A program made the translations under genes and the position numbers. The notes beneath the pieces were generated by a model, which was not told the origin of the DNA, did not search any database, and was given only the letters and a program-made list of their open reading frames with translations. A stretch of DNA of 8,026 bases from Chloroflexota bacterium (lineage in GTDB: Bacteria > Chloroflexota > Dehalococcoidia > SM23-28-2 > RBG-16-64-32): NCBI GenBank assembly GCA_005880055.1, contig VBJS01000126.1, forward strand, positions 1,875-9,900, given 5' to 3'. Shown one piece after another: positions 1 to 5,581 of this stretch. Within the stretch, counting starts at the first letter, position 1; every line of letters starts with the position of its first letter.

Positions 1-657
1 GATCACGGTGTTCGGCTGCAGCCTACGGATCATCTCTTCCAGCTCGCGCGCCCTCCACTCCTCCGGCCGGCGCTCCCAGCCGCCATCGAACCAGAGCAGA
101 TCAATCGTGCCATAGTTCGAGAGCAACTCACGCACCTGCTCGAACATGTAGTCCAGGAAGCAGGGCCAGCGTTCGGGTACCGGCTGGATGCCGCGAGGGA
201 ACTGGTAGGGCAGGTCCGCCTGTGTGATCGCCGGGTAATCCGGGTGATGCCAATCGCTGAGCGAGAAGTACAATCCGACTCGCAAACCTTCCTCGCGCAT
301 CCCCTCGACAAACTCCCGCACGATATCCCGCCCGTATGGCGAGCGCATGATGGAGTGACCGGAGATCGCGGAGTCGAACATCGCGTAGCCGTCGTGGTGC
401 TTGGCCGTTAGCACCGCGTACTGCATGCCGCAGCTCCTCGCAGTGCGGGCCAGCTCTCGCGCGTCCCACCGCTTCGGGTCGAAGGTCGCCGCCGAGGCAT
501 GGTACTGCTCGACAGGCACCGCCTGGCACTTTGGCAGCGCGAACAATCCGCCCACCAGCGGCCAGGACAGCTCGATTCCCTGCCGGCTGCTGTGCCCCCA
601 GTGCACGAACATGCCGAACCGGGCGAATTGGAACCAGGTGGGAGACGATCCAGTCAC
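1..657 (-). CDS. Alpha-L-fucosidase, GH29 family (N-terminal part, cut by the left edge)
   Basis: Glycoside hydrolase that removes alpha-L-fucose from glycans by a retaining mechanism. The frame is open over 219 codons up to the window edge. Visible GH29 hallmarks are the N-terminal RFGMFVHWG (about residues 13-21), KHHDGYAMFDS (86-96), GLYFSLSDWHHPDY, and LLWFDGGW, whose Asp191 is at the position of the catalytic nucleophile in this family. The acid/base residue and the C-terminal domain lie outside the window. No signal peptide is seen, so a cytoplasmic enzyme is likely. The start is a GTG at 655-657, the only plausible one before the in-frame stop at 688-690. It has no clear Shine-Dalgarno sequence, and a dispersed repeat begins immediately upstream. 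Family assignment is secure; the exact start is less so. Confidence 0.9.
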   Translation of the reverse strand, partial: MTGSSPTWFQFARFGMFVHWGHSSRQGIELSWPLVGGLFALPKCQAVPVEQYHASAATFDPKRWDARELARTARSCGMQYAVLTAKHHDGYAMFDSAISGHSIMRSPYGRDIVREFVEGMREEGLRVGLYFSLSDWHHPDYPAITQADLPYQFPRGIQPVPERWPCFLDYMFEQVRELLSNYGTIDLLWFDGGWERRPEEWRARELEEMIRRLQPNTVI

Positions 658-845
658 AATGTCATTCTGAGCGAGTCGTCCTTTGCGTCACCGCTCTCTC
701 GCAGCTGCGGGAAGGAATCCTGAGGTGGTGATTAGGGACCGAGCCACCTCTGTCGGGCTTCTGCTCATATCTGACCCGAAATTCCCGAACGGCTCGCGCC
801 CCTCGCTTCTCGCTTCCCGCATTCTCGCTTCTCGGTTCGCGCCCC
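658..845. repeat. Intergenic gap with a degenerate dispersed repeat and short tandem units
   Basis: There is no gene here. A unit starting TGTCATTCTGAGCGAGTCG at 660 and ending GAAGGAATCCTGAGGTGGTG at 730 resembles a second unit at 3858-3890, which starts TTGTCATCCTGACG and ends GAAGGATCTGGTGGGGC. Similar TCATTCTGAGCGAAG-type intergenic repeats are known to me from many Chloroflexota and related genomes. Next to it, 801-837 holds a degenerate tandem of CTCGCTT/TCTCGCTTC words. The repeat lies exactly where the promoter and ribosome site of the fucosidase gene would be expected. Confidence 0.5.
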
Positions 846-1766
846 CTAGATCTTCCCGACCAGCCCCTGCAGGCACGCCCGCGTGCGCGCCAGCGAAGCC
901 GCCGGGTCGTCCCCCACCGGGAACATGCCCGCTAGGTAGTCCGTCGCCCCCGCCGCTGCCAGCGCTCGCAGCTGCTGCTCCACATCCGCCTCCGTGCCCA
1001 CGACAGCCACCTCCGCCGGCCCCGCAGCGCCCTCGATGTTCAGCACCCGCTGGTAGTTCGGCAGCGTTCCGTATATCTGGAAGGAGCGCGCGGCGCGCTC
1101 CCGCGCCGTGCCGGCGTCATCTGCGACCGCGACCGGCAGGCCCACTACTATGCGGGGTGCCGGCCGTCCTGCTCCGGCGGCCGCTTTCGTTATTCGCGGC
1201 ACGATGTGCGTCTCCAGCGCCTTCCGCCCCGCCATCCAGGTGATCGTCCCGTCCGTCATCTCACCGGCCATCCGGAGCATCACCGGCGCCAGCGCTGCAA
1301 TCAGCACCGGCAGCGGCTCCAGGCCGGCCGGCCGCTGCAGCGCCTGGCTCACCTTGAAGAACTCGCCGCTGAAGCTGGCGCTACCCTGCCGGATTAGCGG
1401 CAGCAGCACCGAGAGGTACTCCCGCATGTGAACCGCCGGCCGCTCGTACGGAATCCCCCACATCCCCTGCACCACCGGTGCGTGCGAGAGGCCGATGCCC
1501 AAGTTGAAGCGTCCGTTCGTCGCCGCCTGTACGGATAGCGCTTGCTGCGCCATGACGACAGGGTGCCGCGGGTAAGTGGGGACAACCGACGTACCCATCT
1601 CGATGCGGCTCGTCTTCTGCCCCGCCATCGCCAGTACCGTCATCGCATCCGGGCCGAATATTTGGCCGAACCAGATGCCATCAAATCCGTCGGCCTCTGC
1701 GTCCACCACCGCCTGCACCTGCCCGGCCACATCGTTTGTGCCGCCGAAAAATATCGAGACCTTCAC
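846..1766 (-). CDS. F420-dependent luciferase-like (LLM class) oxidoreductase
   Basis: Predicted flavin/F420-type oxidoreductase of the bacterial luciferase superfamily, 306 residues with a single TIM-barrel domain. Family hallmarks are DAEADGFDGIWFGQIFGPDA (about 22-41), MGTSVVPTYPRHP (57-69), AATNGRFNLGIGLSHAPVV (81-99) and the helix RPAVHMREYLSVLLPLIR, followed by a PVLIAALAPVMLRMAG core segment. From memory it matches the subgroup of mycobacterial MSMEG_4879-like F420 enzymes; the substrate cannot be told. I place the start at the GTG at 1764-1766, directly before KVSIFFGG and with GAGG about eight bases upstream. The longer frame back to a TTG at 1838 would use the -35 box of the promoter as its start codon, so it is unlikely. 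The cofactor could be FMN rather than F420. Confidence 0.88.
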   Translation of the reverse strand: MKVSIFFGGTNDVAGQVQAVVDAEADGFDGIWFGQIFGPDAMTVLAMAGQKTSRIEMGTSVVPTYPRHPVVMAQQALSVQAATNGRFNLGIGLSHAPVVQGMWGIPYERPAVHMREYLSVLLPLIRQGSASFSGEFFKVSQALQRPAGLEPLPVLIAALAPVMLRMAGEMTDGTITWMAGRKALETHIVPRITKAAAGAGRPAPRIVVGLPVAVADDAGTARERAARSFQIYGTLPNYQRVLNIEGAAGPAEVAVVGTEADVEQQLRALAAAGATDYLAGMFPVGDDPAASLARTRACLQGLVGKI

Positions 1767-1808
1767 GATCGCGCCTCGTTTCTCGTGTATTGCTGCTCGC
1801 GTCGCCAA

Positions 1809-1838
1809 AGCATACGCAGCCCCAAAGAGCGGTGTCAA
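1809..1838 (-). promoter_or_regulatory. Sigma-70-like promoter for the F420 oxidoreductase gene
   Basis: On the minus strand a perfect TTGACA (1838-1833) is followed after 18 bases by TATGCT (1814-1809). This gives a leader of roughly 36 bases before the GTG at 1766. It is divergent from the riboswitch promoter, and the two -35 boxes are about 55 bases apart. Confidence 0.55.
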
Positions 1839-1853
1839 AAGCTGCTAAGAACT

Positions 1854-1880
1854 GTCCGCGGACTACTGTTATCATTCCGT
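1854..1880. promoter_or_regulatory. Possible operator sites between the divergent promoters
   Basis: A perfect 10-base palindrome GTCCGCGGAC (1854-1863) and a GTTA-N8-TAAC inverted repeat just after it lie between the two -35 boxes. The position suits a regulator acting on one or both promoters. Short palindromes like these also arise by chance in GC-rich DNA. Confidence 0.25.
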
Positions 1881-1893
1881 AACGTTGATTCCG

Positions 1894-1922
1894 TTGACAT
1901 CTTTCCGGATGAATGTTTCAAT
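1894..1922 (+). promoter_or_regulatory. Sigma-70-like promoter for the riboswitch operon
   Basis: A perfect TTGACA (1894-1899), a 17-base spacer and TTCAAT (1917-1922, four of six consensus bases) predict transcription from about 1929-1931. That is just ahead of the first paired base of the riboswitch at 1937, which is the spacing expected for a riboswitch leader. Confidence 0.6.
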
Positions 1923-1936
1923 CGAGCCAGCAAAAC

Positions 1937-2061
1937 CAGGCCGAGTCCTTCCTCGGAAGGAGCGGGGGACCCAAACGTCCCATGGGGTGAATCTTTCCCG
2001 GGCCGGGAAGGAGGGGCAATTGGCTCTCAGCCCTAACCCGGCAGCTAACCTCGTAGGCCTG
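1937..2061 (+). ncRNA. Cyclic-di-AMP riboswitch (ydaO/yuaA class)
   Basis: The conserved blocks of this aptamer class appear in order. GCCGAGTCC starts the 5' side, GGGGGACCCA is at 1964-1973, TGGGGTGAATC at 1983-1993, and CCCGGCAGCTAACCTCGTAGGC at the 3' end (2037-2058). Helices fit the known fold. Outer P1 is CAGGCC (1937-1942) with GGCCTG (2056-2061); TCCTTCC (1946-1952) pairs with GGAAGGA (1955-1961); CTTTCCCG (1993-2000) pairs with CGGGAAGG (2004-2011); GGGC (2014-2017) pairs with GCCC (2030-2033). Family knowledge: two c-di-AMP molecules bind the pseudo-symmetric aptamer, and binding usually turns expression off. The element sits in the leader of the zinc-ribbon gene at 2153. Recognition rests on sequence and pairing by eye, but the match is close to that of the Bacillus ydaO element. 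Confidence 0.93.
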
Positions 2062-2085
2062 CAGAGGGCCGCACGCACCGCGGAT

Positions 2086-2150
2086 GAAGCCGAGCCGCCC
2101 ATCCCGGCTTCGCCTTCCCGTTGCTGCGCCCGCCACGCGTGAAGGAGGCG
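2086..2150 (+). promoter_or_regulatory. Candidate expression platform of the riboswitch, hiding the ribosome site
   Basis: Two mutually exclusive pairings are visible. GAAGCCG (2086-2092) can pair with CGGCTTC (2105-2111). Alternatively CGCCTTC (2111-2117) can pair with GGAGGCG (2144-2150), which contains the Shine-Dalgarno sequence of the gene at 2153. No U-rich tract follows either helix, so control of translation is more likely than transcription termination. This is inference from pairing by eye. Confidence 0.4.
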
Positions 2151-2152
2151 TA

Positions 2153-2398
2153 ATGTCGAGCGCTTTCAAGCAGCCTGGCAGGCACTTTGACCTGGCATCT
2201 GCGCTCAAGGTCTGTCCCCAGTGCCTGGGCGATCTCGTCGCCCGGTCTGACTGGTCAGGTGACTACTACTTCTGTGTCCAGTGTCATATCCGGGCGGGCG
2301 ATGGGCATCTGCGTCGCCGCCTGACCAATGCACTGCTGCCTGCCGATCCCGTTGCCGGCGCTACCTTATCCGCCCGGCGTACGCCACTGATGAACTAG
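2153..2398 (+). CDS. Small four-cysteine zinc-ribbon protein under riboswitch control
   Basis: The protein is 81 residues. CPQC (21-24) and CVQC (41-44), separated by 16 residues containing aromatic positions (W34, Y38, Y39, F40), form a typical zinc ribbon. The C-terminal part is basic then low in complexity (RRRLTNALLPADP). There is no signal peptide or membrane segment, so it is probably cytoplasmic and binds zinc. I chose the ATG at 2153 because GGAGG lies four bases upstream and the conserved-looking sequence starts there. The frame is open back to 2084, but that would run through the expression platform. It is the first gene after the c-di-AMP riboswitch and so its most direct target. 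I do not recognise a named family; DNA, RNA or protein binding are all possible. Confidence 0.8.
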   Translation: MSSAFKQPGRHFDLASALKVCPQCLGDLVARSDWSGDYYFCVQCHIRAGDGHLRRRLTNALLPADPVAGATLSARRTPLMN

Positions 2399-2418
2399 GC
2401 GGCGCCTTGACGGCGGCA

Positions 2419-2436
2419 CCCGGGCCGCCCCCCGGG
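2419..2436 (+). other. GC-rich hairpin between the zinc-ribbon and His-rich genes
   Basis: CCCGGG (2419-2424) pairs with CCCGGG (2431-2436) around a six-base loop, just upstream of the strong ribosome site of the next gene. It has no T tract. It may be a processing or stability element that sets different levels for the two genes. Confidence 0.3.
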
Positions 2437-2464
2437 GCCATCCGGAGGAGGAGGTGCGAAGACG

Positions 2465-2710
2465 ATGCAGGAGCCACAGAACTTCCAGGCCCACCGCCAC
2501 GACCAGATGCTCCACGGCCACGAGCACATGCACATCACGCACCACGCCAGGCGGGGCGGCGCTTCTGAAATAGAGCATCTGACCTCCACTCATGCCCACG
2601 AGCACAACCATCCGGCGCTGGAGCACGCCCACTTCCCACATGAAAACATGGAGCGGGAGCACCAGCACGAAGCCCATATCCACGACCATCAGCATCCCTC
2701 ACAGAGTTAG
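2465..2710 (+). CDS. Histidine-rich small protein, probable metal binder
   Basis: The protein is 81 residues with 22 histidines (27%), many in HxH and HxHxH patterns, such as HGHEHMHITHH near residues 17-27 and THAHEHNH near 41-48. It has a high share of Glu and Gln, no cysteine and no signal peptide or membrane segment. Such composition suits binding of Ni, Zn, Co or Cu ions, for storage, buffering or chaperoning in the cytoplasm. The start is supported by an extended GGAGGAGGAGGTG purine tract ending nine or so bases before the ATG. It lies 66 bases after the zinc-ribbon gene and 12 bases before the acidic gene, so it is probably co-transcribed. I have a vague memory of similar His-rich proteins in Actinobacteria and Chloroflexota but cannot name a family. 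Function is inference from composition. Confidence 0.85.
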   Translation: MQEPQNFQAHRHDQMLHGHEHMHITHHARRGGASEIEHLTSTHAHEHNHPALEHAHFPHENMEREHQHEAHIHDHQHPSQS

Positions 2711-2722
2711 GCACTCCCTCCC

Positions 2723-3082
2723 ATGACTGACCAGGACCGCATGAAGGACGAGCCCCGGCTCAAGGAAGAAGACCTCTTCGCCGGCGCCGACCCCCGTATA
2801 TTCGTGACCGATCCAGACAACACTGAAGAGGGACGTACCTTCGTCTGGGCTCTCACCCGCTGGTTCGAGCGCCTCGAGGGCGAAGAGACCGGCGCCGTCG
2901 AGTTTTCGCCGGTGGCCGAAGACGAAGACGAGTTGCGGGAATGGCTTTCCGCTCAGCAGCTGGAGATGACGGAACTCGACGACGAATACGCGCGAGAGGT
3001 GCGGGACGAGTTCCTGAACCAAACACCGCTCTACCCTGAAGCGCCGGAGCTTTCCGTTCAGGAGCCCAGCCCGGCCGACTGA
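2723..3082 (+). CDS. Very acidic small protein of unknown function
   Basis: The protein is 119 residues, about 35 of them Asp or Glu (29%), so it should be strongly negative at neutral pH. A more ordered central segment (TFVWALTRWFERLEG, about 39-53) looks amphipathic. It is followed by EDEDELREWLSAQQLEM, likely helical, and a proline-rich tail. No signal peptide or membrane segment is present. It starts 12 bases after the His-rich gene without a clear Shine-Dalgarno sequence. Its stop TGA overlaps the ATG of the DUF72 gene by one base (TGATG), which implies translational coupling with that gene. I do not recognise the family. The charge contrast with the His-rich neighbour raises the possibility of contact between them, but that is speculation. 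Confidence 0.78.
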   Translation: MTDQDRMKDEPRLKEEDLFAGADPRIFVTDPDNTEEGRTFVWALTRWFERLEGEETGAVEFSPVAEDEDELREWLSAQQLEMTELDDEYAREVRDEFLNQTPLYPEAPELSVQEPSPAD

Positions 3083-3840
3083 TGGCCCGCTTCTGGATAG
3101 GTACATCCGGCTGGAACTACAACCACTGGAAGGAAAGGTTCTACCCGAAGGGTACGCCGCAGCGGGACTGGCTTCCCTATTACGCCCAGCATTTTCCCAC
3201 AGTAGAGATCAATTACAGCTTCTACCGGCAGCCGTCCGACAATAGCTGGGACGCCTGGCGAGACGCTGTCCCAGCCGGCTTTCGGTTCGCGGTCAAGGCT
3301 CACCGCTATCTCACGCACCGCATCCGGCTCAAGGACCCGGAACACACCCTCCAGCTCGTCTTCCAGGGAGCGCGCCGGCTCGGCGACCGGTGCGGCCCGA
3401 TCCTTTACCAGCTCCCGCCCTACTTCAAACGGACCGGCGAAAACGAGGCGCGCTTGCAGAGGCTGCTCGAAATGCTTCCCGCCCGCTTCCAGCACGCCGT
3501 GGAGTTCCGGGATAGCTCCTGGTTCGGCGAGGAGACGATCAACCAGCTGCGGCGGCACGGCGTGGCCTTCTGTGCCTTCGACCGCGTGAAGCTAGAGCCG
3601 CCGCTCGTCGCGACCGCGGGCTTCGCCTATGTCCGTTTCCACGGAAGCCCGCCACGCTACCAGGGCAACTACACGGATGCCATGCTGCGCGACTGGGCAA
3701 ACCGCCTGAATGCACTAAGCAACGACCTGGACGATGCCTATATCTACTTCAACAACGATTGGCAGGCCTTCGCCGTCGCCAACGCCATGAAACTGGCGAA
3801 GCTTCTCGGCGCGAAGCTTCCAGAACCGGCCCTCGCCTGA
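3082..3840 (+). CDS. DUF72 (YecE-like) TIM-barrel protein
   Basis: The protein is 252 residues, the usual length for DUF72. Hallmarks are the opening IGTSGWNYNHWKERFYP (6-22), TVEINYSFYRQPS (40-52), FRFAVKAHRYLTH, ILYQLPPYFK, HAVEFRDSSWF (138-148), AYVRFHGSP and the C-terminal YIYFNNDWQAFAVANAMKL (220-238). The family is widespread in bacteria and archaea and folds as a TIM barrel resembling sugar-isomerase or endonuclease IV-like barrels. Its reaction is not established, and the conserved polar residues imply an enzyme. The start overlaps the stop of the preceding gene by one base. It is the last gene of the riboswitch operon as I read it, and a dispersed repeat and hairpin follow. Confidence 0.93.
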   Translation: MARFWIGTSGWNYNHWKERFYPKGTPQRDWLPYYAQHFPTVEINYSFYRQPSDNSWDAWRDAVPAGFRFAVKAHRYLTHRIRLKDPEHTLQLVFQGARRLGDRCGPILYQLPPYFKRTGENEARLQRLLEMLPARFQHAVEFRDSSWFGEETINQLRRHGVAFCAFDRVKLEPPLVATAGFAYVRFHGSPPRYQGNYTDAMLRDWANRLNALSNDLDDAYIYFNNDWQAFAVANAMKLAKLLGAKLPEPALA

Positions 3841-3857
3841 CGCAAGTCGTCGCCCTT

Positions 3858-3915
3858 TGTCATCCTGACGAAGGAAGGATCTGGTGGGGCAGGGCAACAC
3901 CCTCAACAGCCCACC
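3858..3915 (+). repeat. Dispersed intergenic repeat copy with hairpin after the DUF72 gene
   Basis: TTGTCATCCTGACG (from 3858) and GAAGGATCTGGTGGGGC form a compact copy of the unit also seen at 660-730. Its end runs into an imperfect hairpin, GGTGGG (3883-3888) with CCCACC (3910-3915), and an inner GGG/CCC pair. There is no T tract, so it may act as a transcript end or stabiliser rather than a classical terminator. Confidence 0.45.
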
Positions 3916-3993
3916 CATTCGCGCCGCTTGCGCCCACCGCCCTGTCAGCCCACAATCGCTCCCAGCTAGCGGCGGCCGGAAAGGAGCCCAGCC

Positions 3994-4637
3994 TTGTACA
4001 GCAAAATCCTCCTCTCCCTGGATGGCTCAACGCTCTCAGAAGCAGTCCTTCCCCACGTGTCGAAGCTGGCCGTCGGCACTTCCGCCCGCGTCACCCTGCT
4101 CACCGTTAGCGAATCGGCGGAGCCCGCCGCGTCTTCCCCTCGCTTGCGCCCCGAACGGCTCATCGCCCACCCGCGGCCAGTTCGAGGAGATGACAGTCCA
4201 GCAGATGGATGTTGAGCGCCGCGCCGAAACCCGCGATCAGGTGATCGATCGCCTGAGCGAGGAGCTGCACCGGTATCTGGAAAACAAGGCCCGGCAACTG
4301 CGCGACCAGGGCATCGACCGAGTGCGCCGTCCGCTTCGGCCGTCCGGTCGAGGAGATCATAGAGCAGGCCAACGAACAGGGTGCCGACGTGATCGCAATG
4401 ACCACTCACGGGCGCACTGGCCTGGCGCGCATCGTCTCCGGCAGCGTCACCAGCCGCGTAATCAAAGAAGCCGGCTGCCCAGTCCTCGCCGTCCGCCGGC
4501 CGGCCTCAAGCACTAACCAGCGGACCGGCCCCTGCCGTCATGTGCCCGAACCAGTACGACAACGCACGCTAGCCGCTTTGTCTCCTGCCCTTCGCCGGCA
4601 GCATCGCATCCAGCCTTCGCCGCGCTTCCGTGATTGA
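3994..4637 (+). pseudogene. Universal stress protein gene broken by two frameshifts
   Basis: The frame opens with a TTG at 3994 and a good AAGGAG seven bases upstream. It encodes YSKILLSLDGSTLSEAVLPH, the N-terminal strand and helix of a USP domain, and stops at 4215. USP-like sequence continues in a second frame from about 4170 (GQFEEMTVQQMDVERR...RQLRDQGIDRV). It then moves to a third frame from about 4325 (AVRFGRPVEEIIEQANEQGADVIAMTTHGRTGLARIVSGS), which carries the nucleotide-binding signature THG-x9-GS. Both steps are in the same direction, as if one base were gained twice, so they do not compensate. The last frame runs on to a stop at 4635-4637, past the normal USP end and into the 3' end of the convergent ligD-like gene. 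It is either a decayed gene or an assembly with base errors. An intact protein would be a single-domain, soluble, ATP-binding stress protein of about 170-180 residues. Confidence 0.75.
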
Positions 4638-5495
4638 GCACGGCCGGCTCCACATCCCGTCCCACGGGTCTCCCTTGCGCCCCAGCCGGCGGAAGATGTT
4701 GCGCATGTTAAACCTTTGCGAATCGCCCTTCCCCAGTTCGCTCCAATCCAGCGGCGTCGCGACAGGCGCTCCAGGCAGGGCCCGGACGGTGTAGGGCGCT
4801 GCAATCGTCTGCGCATATGCGTTGCGACCCGTATCCAGGAACACCCGCTCTTCTCGCTTCTTCTTCCGTTCCTCGGTAGTCAGACTCAAGGGGTCTGCCA
4901 GCGCCAGCACCCGTGCCGCATCCCGGCTGAACGCTCTCACCCTTGGATATGTCGCGCGCCCGTCCAGCGCCACCGCGACATGCAGTCCACGCGAGCCCGT
5001 TGTCTGCACGTATGGTCTTAGCCCAAGCTCCTCCAGGAGCGCCTTTGCCAAACGCGCCGTGGACCGCACCTTCCCGAAATCAGCGCCCGGCGGATCAATG
5101 TCCAGCACCAGCAGGTCCGGGTTGTGCAGTTTCCCCACCCGGCTCATCCAGACGTGTAAGGTGATGGTTGCCTGGTTCGCCAGGTAGGTTAGGCCGGCCG
5201 CTGAATCGCCGAGCGGATGTGTGACGTAGCCGCCTTCCTTCTTCACGCGCACCCGCTCCAGCCATGAGGGAAAGTAGTCCGACACGTCCTTCTGAAAGAA
5301 ACCCGGCCGGCGAATCCCATTCGGGTATCGAACCAGCGTCAGCGGCCGGCCGCGAATATGCGGAAGCATGCGCTCCGAGATGCGCTGGTAGTAGTCGATC
5401 AGATCCCGCTTGGTGATGCCGTCCTCCGGAAACAGCACCTTGTCCGGGTTCGAAATCTCGATCGTGCGGCCGCTGACGGTTATCGTGCGAGCCAT
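4569..5495 (-). CDS. ligD: Stand-alone LigD polymerase domain (NHEJ primase/polymerase)
   Basis: The protein is 308 residues and consists only of the archaeo-eukaryotic primase-type polymerase domain of bacterial LigD. It adds ribo- or deoxyribonucleotides at broken DNA ends during Ku-dependent non-homologous end joining. All catalytic motifs are visible: the metal-binding DxD at Asp132/Asp134 in LVLDIDPPG, SRGLH with Ser168 and His172, and VFLD with Asp221 ahead of AAPYTVRALPGAPVATPLDW. The N-terminal ISNPDKVLFPEDGITKRDLI (15-34) is typical of the family. No ligase or phosphoesterase domain is attached, so those activities and Ku must be encoded elsewhere. The ATG at 5493-5495 is preferred because conserved sequence begins there; the frame is open back to 5669 but would cross the divergent gene. 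It lies head to head with a USP gene, with 86 bases between starts. Confidence 0.92.
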   Translation of the reverse strand: MARTITVSGRTIEISNPDKVLFPEDGITKRDLIDYYQRISERMLPHIRGRPLTLVRYPNGIRRPGFFQKDVSDYFPSWLERVRVKKEGGYVTHPLGDSAAGLTYLANQATITLHVWMSRVGKLHNPDLLVLDIDPPGADFGKVRSTARLAKALLEELGLRPYVQTTGSRGLHVAVALDGRATYPRVRAFSRDAARVLALADPLSLTTEERKKKREERVFLDTGRNAYAQTIAAPYTVRALPGAPVATPLDWSELGKGDSQRFNMRNIFRRLGRKGDPWDGMWSRPCSITEARRRLDAMLPAKGRRQSG

Positions 5496-5581
5496 CGCCA
5501 ACTGATCGATTCTAGCACCATCCGCCGCCGCCGCTTCTGCTACGATAGCCCCGTGCGCATGATTTTTCCGAGTCAGCGCCA
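5496..5581. promoter_or_regulatory. Divergent promoter region between the LigD-Pol and USP genes
   Basis: The only promoter-like hexamers are TAGAAT (5513-5508) on the minus strand and TACGAT (5541-5546) on the plus strand, each without a convincing -35 box. On the plus strand an eight-codon frame (5559-5585, MIFPSQRQ) ends in a TGA that overlaps the ATG of the USP gene. It could be a leader peptide or chance. Confidence 0.3.

Noticed and set aside
801..840. CTCGCTT tandem words as a CRISPR array
   Set aside because: Units are too short and irregular and there are no unique spacers of constant length.
683..1243. Long proline- and alanine-rich plus-strand frame of 186 codons
   Set aside because: It lies antisense to the well supported F420 oxidoreductase; its composition is the usual GC-rich shadow, with no domain and no ribosome site.
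1767..1838. Extended N-terminus of the F420 oxidoreductase from a TTG at 1838
   Set aside because: The added residues do not look like the family, the TTG is part of a perfect -35 box, and the predicted transcript starts downstream of it.
2084..2152. Extended N-terminus of the zinc-ribbon protein from the ATG at 2084
   Set aside because: It has no ribosome site and would run through the riboswitch expression platform; the ATG at 2153 has a good one.
2366..2695. Minus-strand frame of 109 codons rich in Val, Met and Leu that looks like a membrane protein
   Set aside because: It is the antisense of the His-rich gene: CAC/CAT read backward gives Val/Met, so the hydrophobicity is an artefact.
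3884..4516. 210-codon plus-strand frame spanning the USP pseudogene as an independent protein
   Set aside because: Only its middle is USP-like; both ends are out-of-frame translations of intergenic or USP sequence.
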